NCBI GenBank assembly: GCA_019246575.1 | Contig: JAFAQG010000379.1 | Location: 1 to 11,150 of the forward strand | From: Acidobacteriaceae bacterium | Lineage (GTDB): Bacteria; Acidobacteriota; Terriglobia; Bryobacterales; Bryobacteraceae | Length of the DNA stretch: 11,150 nucleotides | Reading direction: 5' to 3' | In this document: one piece after another, positions 6,480-11,150 of the stretch | Position numbering within the stretch: position 1 is the first letter of the stretch | How the letters are laid out: each line of letters opens with the position of its first letter | Translations under genes and position numbers: made by a program | The notes under the pieces: generated by a model | Told to the model about the DNA's origin: nothing | Database searches by the model: none | What the model saw: only the letters and a program-made list of their open reading frames with translations

Positions 6480-6929
6480 ATGGAAGCTACTCTCCAAGCA
6501 CTCGGTGATCTCCTGATCAGGGCCACGCCGACGATTTTCTTTTTCGTTCTTCTGGTTTTCTATTTAAAACGAGTCTATTTCAAGCCGCTGGCCCAAGTTC
6601 TCGAAGAGCGCAGGAAAGAGACCGAGGGCGCGCGCGAACTGGCTCAGCAGGCCTTTGAATCGGCCGAACGTAAGCAGGCTGAGTTCGAGCATGCGCTGCA
6701 GATAGCGCGAGTGCAGATTCATCAGGAGCACGAGGCGTTGCGGCGGCAATGGTCGGACGAACAAGCAAGAGAGTTGGCGGGGGCGCGGGCCGAGGCCGAC
6801 AAGCAGATCGAGCAGGCCAAACGGGACATCGCGCGAGAAATACAAACAGCTGAAGCTCAGCTGAACGCGCAGGTCGAATCGCTAAGTCAAAGGATAGCGG
6901 ACTCGTTACTGCGCTGGAGAGCTGCCTAG
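6480..6929 (+). CDS. atpF: F-type ATP synthase subunit b (first of two b-type genes)
   Basis: This 149-residue protein is part of the peripheral stalk that joins the membrane F0 sector to F1. An N-terminal membrane anchor lies at about residues 15-30 (ATPTIFFFVLLVFYLK), followed by YFKPLAQVLEERRKETEGA, the typical b-subunit entry into the stalk. A long alanine/glutamate/arginine-rich coiled coil runs to the C-terminus. It has no signal peptide, unlike the b' gene that follows. It opens the ATP synthase gene cluster, and its stop codon overlaps the next start by one base (TAGTG). No strong Shine-Dalgarno is seen, and the pre-start region could be masked by the leader RNA. With the second b gene it probably forms a b/b' heterodimer. 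Confidence 0.92.
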   Translation: MEATLQALGDLLIRATPTIFFFVLLVFYLKRVYFKPLAQVLEERRKETEGARELAQQAFESAERKQAEFEHALQIARVQIHQEHEALRRQWSDEQARELAGARAEADKQIEQAKRDIAREIQTAEAQLNAQVESLSQRIADSLLRWRAA

Positions 6930-7513
6930 TGCGTCGCCGTCTCTTCATCGCTGTCGTCTTCACACTTTTGCTGTTCGCTGTTGCCGCCCCTGAAGCTTTC
7001 GCTCAGCAATCGAAAGTTGACGAAACTGCCCTGATGGACCGGTTCGGGCCGTGGAAGATAATCAACACTGCTCTGTTCGCCATCGGCTTGGGGCTGCTGA
7101 TAGCAAAATACGCACCCGCATTTTTCAACGCGCGCTCTGCAGACATACAAAAAGCTATCCGGGATGCTACCGGACTGAAGATGGAAGCCGATCTCCGTTA
7201 TTCCGAGATCGACCGCAAAATGGCCACGCTTGCGCAAGAGGTGAAACGGATGCGGGATCAGGCAGCCGCCGAGATGGAACGCGAGCACGCTAAGGTTCGC
7301 CTCGAGACGCAACAGGGCATTCAGCGCATCCACCACAACGTAATGGCGGAAATCGAAGCCTTCCGGCAGGAAGGCGTGCGAAAAGTGCGACAGGGGACAG
7401 CGCAGGCGGCGCTATCGCTGGCGGAACGCAGGCTACAGGACCGTGTTGCACCGGGGGAACAGGACCAACTGCTGCGTGAGTTCATTCATTTAGTCGAGCG
7501 GGATAAGCCTTAG
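6929..7513 (+). CDS. atpF: F-type ATP synthase subunit b' with N-terminal signal sequence
   Basis: This is a 194-residue second b-type stalk subunit. Residues 1-25 look like a cleavable signal peptide (MRRRLFIAVV... ending AFA-QQ). A true membrane helix follows at about 44-62 (INTALFAIGLGLLIAKYAP), then a long coiled coil with heptad-like charged residues to about 172 and a short C-terminal segment (QLLREFIHLVERDKP). Signal-bearing b subunits are known from several Gram-negative lineages. The GTG start overlaps the preceding stop and has GGAG 9 bases upstream. Two b-type genes in tandem suggest a heterodimeric stalk, as in photosynthetic bacteria. This gene is longer than its neighbour because of the signal sequence and the C-terminal part that probably contacts the delta subunit. 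Confidence 0.92.
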   Translation: MRRRLFIAVVFTLLLFAVAAPEAFAQQSKVDETALMDRFGPWKIINTALFAIGLGLLIAKYAPAFFNARSADIQKAIRDATGLKMEADLRYSEIDRKMATLAQEVKRMRDQAAAEMEREHAKVRLETQQGIQRIHHNVMAEIEAFRQEGVRKVRQGTAQAALSLAERRLQDRVAPGEQDQLLREFIHLVERDKP

Positions 7514-8065
7514 ATGACGGATGCGCTTTCCAAGCACTATGCCCGCGCTCTGGCAAACGCGGTATTCGCACCCAATTCGGGCCTATCGCCCGAACAAGCG
7601 TTAAAGCAACTTAGCGAAGCCGAGGCATTGATTGTCGGTTCCAAAGAACTGGGAATTGCTCTTCTCTCGCCTGCGGTAAATCGTGGTCGAAAAATCGCCA
7701 TCGTCTCTAAGCTGGCGGACGACTTGGGTCTGAATCGCATTATCCGCAACTTCTTACTACTCGTTGTGACGCACCGGCGAGTCCATGCATTGAAAGCTAT
7801 CCGACAAGACTTCGAGACGGCGATCGACGAGAAGCTCGGATGGATTGGCGCGGACATTACTTCGGCAACAGAATTGAGCCCTGCGCAACGGGAAGAAATT
7901 GAGCGGGCTCTCGGAACGAAGCTCGGTAAATTTATTCGAGCCAGGTATAAAGTAGACCCTCAACTGCTTGCGGGAGTGCGAGCAAATGTGGCGTCCAAGC
8001 AATATGACGCTACGTTAAAAGGGAAGCTGGAGGGCCTGCGCCGGCAGCTCCAGGCAGGCTTGTAA
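7514..8065 (+). CDS. atpH: F-type ATP synthase subunit delta
   Basis: This 183-residue F1 subunit (OSCP homologue) links the top of the alpha/beta hexamer to the b/b' stalk. The N-terminal helical domain begins LSKHYARALANAVF, the standard YA-x-AL signature of the family. The family pattern RNFLLLVVTHRRVHALKAI lies near residues 78-96, and the C-terminal strand-helix region includes GAITSAT-like GADITSATELS and DPQLLAGVRA. The length is normal for the family. The ATG follows the b' stop directly, implying translational coupling. No anomaly is seen. Confidence 0.96.
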   Translation: MTDALSKHYARALANAVFAPNSGLSPEQALKQLSEAEALIVGSKELGIALLSPAVNRGRKIAIVSKLADDLGLNRIIRNFLLLVVTHRRVHALKAIRQDFETAIDEKLGWIGADITSATELSPAQREEIERALGTKLGKFIRARYKVDPQLLAGVRANVASKQYDATLKGKLEGLRRQLQAGL

Positions 8066-8077
8066 AAGGTAAATTCT

Positions 8078-9751
8078 ATGGCTCAAATCAGAGCAGATGA
8101 AATCTCGCGTGTCCTCCAATCTGCGATCGAGAACTTCGACGCGGTAGCAAATGTATCCGAGACCGGTTACGTCATCAGCGTGGGCGACGGCATCGCGCGG
8201 ATCTACGGCCTTGAAAAGGTCATGGCCGGTGAACTCGTAGAGTTCGGCCCGGAGACGGTCGGCATCGCTCTTAATCTTGAAGAAGACTCGGTGGGCGCAG
8301 TTCTGCTCGGCGACTTCAGCGATACCAAAGAGGGCGATCAGGTGCGGCGGACGGGCCGCATCATGTCGATTCCAGTAGGCGAGGCAATGATCGGGCGCGT
8401 GGTCGATGCCCTCGGCCGTCCTATCGACGACAAAGGCGAGATCCATACCACCACCTTCAATCCGCTGGAGCGTCTCGCTCCCGGTGTCGTCGACCGTCAG
8501 CCGGTAAAACAGCCGTTACAGACGGGCATTAAGGCCATCGATGCCATGGTGCCGATCGGCCGCGGACAACGTGAGCTGATCATTGGCGACCGTCAGACCG
8601 GTAAAACTACGGTAGCCCTCGACTCTATCATCAATCAGCGAGGCCAGGACGTCGTTTGCATCTACGTCGCAATTGGCCAAAAGCGCTCGACGGTCGCACA
8701 GGTGGTGAAGACGCTTGAAGACCACGGTGCGATGGATTACACCATCGTTGTAGGCGCGACAGCGTCGGATCCTGCGCCCATGCAGTACATTGCCCCGTAT
8801 GCCGGTTGTGCCATCGGCGAATATTTTCGCGATTCGCAGCGTCACGCGCTGTGCGTGTACGACGATCTGTCGAAGCATGCGGCCGCATATCGCGAAATTT
8901 CCTTGCTGCTGCGACGTCCTCCCGGACGAGAGGCCTATCCCGGCGACGTATTCTACCTTCACAGCCGGCTTCTGGAGCGCGCGGCGAAGCTTTCGGATGA
9001 AAAGGGCGGCGGATCCCTTACCGCGCTCCCGTTCATTGAAACGCAGGCGGGCGACGTGTCCGCGTACATCCCAACCAACGTCATCTCCATCACTGACGGT
9101 CAGATCTATCTCGAGAGCGACCTGTTCAATTCGAACATTCGTCCGGCCATCAACGTCGGCTTATCGGTCAGCCGTGTCGGCGGCAGCGCACAGGTGAAAG
9201 CCATGCGCGCCGTGGCCGGCACTCTGCGCCTCGAACTCGCACAATATCGCGAACTGGCGGCATTTGCACAGTTTGGCTCCGACCTCGATAAAGCTTCGCA
9301 AGCGCAGCTGAATCGCGGTAAGCGCTGGGTCGAAGTACTGAAACAGGGGCCGTATTCGCCAATACCCGTCGAAAAGCAGGTCGCGATTATTTTTGCGGGC
9401 GGGCAGGGTTTCCTGGACAATCTCCCTGTTGAGGATATTCGCCGTTTTGAATTGGAGCTTTATCAATATTTGGATAACAGCCAGCCGCAGGTCCTCCAGG
9501 CCATTCGCGAAAAACGCGAACTCAACGACGACATCAAGAACCAGCTAAGGAACGCACTGACTGAATTCAAGCAGCTGTTCGAGGGCGGACGCCAGGATCG
9601 CAAGCCTCCGGTGACGGGCGGGACCCGGCGTACCCCGGCGAGCCGGGACGGCGGCCGCCGGCAGGTTGCGTCTCCAGCGACCGTTGCGCCGAACGGAACC
9701 GAGCCATCGCACGCCGCAGAGGAAGCCGCGCAGCTTCAAAGCAAGGCTTAG
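8078..9751 (+). CDS. atpA: F-type ATP synthase subunit alpha, with extended C-terminus
   Basis: This 557-residue subunit forms the non-catalytic positions of the F1 hexamer. The N-terminal beta-barrel spans about residues 25-95. The nucleotide-binding domain has Walker A GDRQTGKT (170-177) and Walker B-like LCVYDD. The conserved [10 protein letters not shown] carries the arginine finger (Arg366), and the helical C-terminal domain includes [20 protein letters not shown]. The usual length is about 500-515 residues. Here an extra tail from about residue 502 is rich in Gly, Arg, Pro, Ala and Thr and looks disordered. AAAGG upstream of the ATG is a fair ribosome-binding site, and the gap to atpH is 12 bp. 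The core is fully conserved, so the enzyme should be functional. Confidence 0.98.
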   Translation: MAQIRADEISRVLQSAIENFDAVANVSETGYVISVGDGIARIYGLEKVMAGELVEFGPETVGIALNLEEDSVGAVLLGDFSDTKEGDQVRRTGRIMSIPVGEAMIGRVVDALGRPIDDKGEIHTTTFNPLERLAPGVVDRQPVKQPLQTGIKAIDAMVPIGRGQRELIIGDRQTGKTTVALDSIINQRGQDVVCIYVAIGQKRSTVAQVVKTLEDHGAMDYTIVVGATASDPAPMQYIAPYAGCAIGEYFRDSQRHALCVYDDLSKHAAAYREISLLLRRPPGREAYPGDVFYLHSRLLERAAKLSDEKGGGSLTALPFIETQAGDVSAYIPTNVISITDGQIYLESDLFNSNIRPAINVGLSVSRVGGSAQVKAMRAVAGTLRLELAQYRELAAFAQFGSDLDKASQAQLNRGKRWVEVLKQGPYSPIPVEKQVAIIFAGGQGFLDNLPVEDIRRFELELYQYLDNSQPQVLQAIREKRELNDDIKNQLRNALTEFKQLFEGGRQDRKPPVTGGTRRTPASRDGGRRQVASPATVAPNGTEPSHAAEEAAQLQSKA

Positions 9752-9757
9752 CATCGA

Positions 9758-10615
9758 ATGCCGAGTCTGATTGACATTCGGCGGCGAATCCGGAGCGTCA
9801 AGAACACACAGCAGATTACAAAGGCCATGAAAATGGTCTCCGCAGCCAAGCTACGGCGCGCACAAGACCGAGCCATTGCGTCCCGGCCCTACGCGGCAAT
9901 GATGAATCGTGTGCTGTCGAACATCGCTGCCGCTGCAGCTGCCAACGAGGACGTCACTGATCTGCCGCTTCTTCAGATTCGGGAAGAGAAGCGCATCCAG
10001 CTAATAGTCGTCAGCAGCGATCGCGGCCTGGCCGGAGCCTTCAATTCGAATCTGCTTCGGGCAGCGCAGCGGTTCATCGATGAGCGTCAGGGTGTGGAGG
10101 TACGGGTCGAAACCGTCGGCCGCAAAGCGCGGGATTACTTTCGAAAACGCGGCGTCGCAATTACGGGCGAGCACGTGGGCATTCTCGAAAGGCCTTCTTA
10201 TCAGGACGCCGCCGGAGTCGCACGGACGATGATCCAGTCCTACTCGAACGCGGAGATCGACGCCGTTTACATTATCGTGAACGAGTTCAAGACGGTGATG
10301 AGTCCCAACCTGGCCGTTCGAAAAGTACTCCCGATTGAAATGCCGGAAGGCGGCGAACAGATCGATTACATCTACGAACAGCCGCCGGTGGAACTGCTGA
10401 GCACGCTTTTGCCGCGGTACGTGGAATTATCCATTTACCGAGCGATGCTCGAGTCTGTTTCGGCGGAGCACGCCGCGCGCATGACTGCCATGGATACGGC
10501 AACTTCGAATGCGGGCGAGGTCATTCAGAAGCTTACTCTGAATATGAACAGGGTGCGTCAGGCGAGCATCACGCGAGAAATCATCGAAATTGTGAGCGGC
10601 GCTGCGGCTATCTAG
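9758..10615 (+). CDS. atpG: F-type ATP synthase subunit gamma
   Basis: This 285-residue central shaft subunit couples rotor rotation to catalysis. The N-terminal helix is canonical (IRRRIRSVKNTQQITKAMKM, then VSAAKLRRAQ). The central Rossmann-like domain includes SSDRGLAGAFNSNLLR and YIIVNEFKTVM. The C-terminal helix has the family signature MDTATSNAGEVIQKLTLNMN and NRVRQASITREIIEIVSGA, which inserts into the alpha/beta hexamer. The length is normal for the family. It starts 6 bp after the alpha stop with only a weak AAGG at a long distance, so translation probably depends on coupling to atpA. Confidence 0.98.
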   Translation: MPSLIDIRRRIRSVKNTQQITKAMKMVSAAKLRRAQDRAIASRPYAAMMNRVLSNIAAAAAANEDVTDLPLLQIREEKRIQLIVVSSDRGLAGAFNSNLLRAAQRFIDERQGVEVRVETVGRKARDYFRKRGVAITGEHVGILERPSYQDAAGVARTMIQSYSNAEIDAVYIIVNEFKTVMSPNLAVRKVLPIEMPEGGEQIDYIYEQPPVELLSTLLPRYVELSIYRAMLESVSAEHAARMTAMDTATSNAGEVIQKLTLNMNRVRQASITREIIEIVSGAAAI

Positions 10616-10650
10616 AGCGCGCGGTACCGGTTTAAAGAATTGGAGCATTC

Positions 10651-11150
10651 ATGCCAACACAAGGTGCAGTCGAAGGCCACGTCATTCAGGTCGCGGGGCC
10701 GACCGTCGAGGTTCAATTCCCCGAGGGTCACGTCCCTAAAATCTTCAACGCGATCCAGGTCACGAGCGAGGGCTTCGATGTGCCTGTGAAAATCGACATT
10801 ACGGCGGAAGTGGCTCAGCACATTGGCGAAGGCCGCGTGCGAACGATCGCCATGGAGCCGACCGATGGCCTCGTTCGCGGCATGAAAGCATACGACCTCG
10901 GTGGGCCCATCACGATTCCGGTTGGCAAACCGACACTCGGCCGCGTGCTGAACGTGCTCGGGCAGCCTGTGGACAACATGGGGCCGGTTGTGACCGAGCA
11001 GAAGGCGCCTATCCACCGCCCTGCTCCTCTGTTCGAGGAGCAATCGACAGAGCTCGAAATGTTCGAGACCGGCATCAAGGTGATCGACCTTCTCGAACCA
11101 TATCTGCGCGGCGGAAAGATCGGACTGTTCGGCGGCGCGGGTGTCGGCAA
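10651..11150 (+). CDS. atpD: F-type ATP synthase subunit beta (partial, 3' end beyond window)
   Basis: This is the catalytic subunit; only the first ~166 residues are in the window. The N-terminal barrel begins [20 protein letters not shown] and continues through [16 protein letters not shown] and the conserved [16 protein letters not shown]. The sequence ends inside the Walker A P-loop GGAGVGK. A good GGAG ribosome-binding site lies 5 bases before the ATG, and the gap from atpG is 35 bp. The reading frame is open to the window edge. An epsilon subunit gene (atpC) would be expected downstream. Confidence 0.97.
   Translation, partial: MPTQGAVEGHVIQVAGPTVEVQFPEGHVPKIFNAIQVTSEGFDVPVKIDITAEVAQHIGEGRVRTIAMEPTDGLVRGMKAYDLGGPITIPVGKPTLGRVLNVLGQPVDNMGPVVTEQKAPIHRPAPLFEEQSTELEMFETGIKVIDLLEPYLRGGKIGLFGGAGVG

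Noticed and set aside
8516..8962. Minus-strand open frame within atpA
   Set aside because: Antisense to the strongly conserved Walker A region of alpha, with no independent ribosome-binding site or domain.
10612..11150. Minus-strand open frames antisense to atpD
   Set aside because: The plus strand encodes an unmistakable ATP synthase beta N-terminus with a good ribosome-binding site.

Overview
The window looks like a chromosomal segment of a moderately GC-rich Gram-negative bacterium, most likely an acidobacterium of the Solibacter/Bryobacter type. That placement is an inference from protein style and gene order: an ECF sigma / zinc-finger anti-sigma pair followed by secreted proteins of unknown function, a paired b/b' F-ATPase operon whose second b subunit carries a signal peptide, and an SCP2-type thiolase with a DUF35 partner. 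No database search could be run. No mobile element, phage gene, CRISPR array or rRNA was seen.

Left part (1-2743, all minus strand). Read in transcription order: an ECF sigma factor (2743-2192), a membrane-anchored zinc-finger anti-sigma factor coupled to it by an ATGA overlap (2195-1563), a secreted protein of unknown function made of two similar halves (1579-422), an 84-residue protein of unknown function (409-155), and then a tRNA-Pro with anticodon CGG (79-2). The four protein genes are packed like one operon. The sigma gene has a plausible ECF-type promoter (GGAAC, 17 bp, GTCC) abutted by a perfect 19-bp palindrome.

Middle (2897-6334, plus strand). A thiolase overlaps by one base a short DUF35 OB-fold protein that lacks the usual zinc ribbon. 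These are followed by a two-component system: a NarL-family membrane histidine kinase and its LuxR-type response regulator, whose genes overlap by 8 bp.

Right part (6480 to the end, plus strand). The F-type ATP synthase operon runs atpF (b), atpF' (b'), atpH (delta), atpA (alpha), atpG (gamma), atpD (beta, cut by the window edge). The genes for the a and c subunits are not upstream, so the membrane rotor and proton channel must be encoded elsewhere. The 145-bp leader before the first atpF contains a perfect 8-bp inverted repeat, and its loop is complementary to the ribosome-binding region of atpF.

Most of the window is ordinary housekeeping content. The parts least explained by known biology are the secreted and small proteins of the sigma-factor operon, the palindrome beside that operon's promoter, the zinc-ribbon-less DUF35 protein, the ATP synthase leader structure, and a basic low-complexity tail on the alpha subunit.
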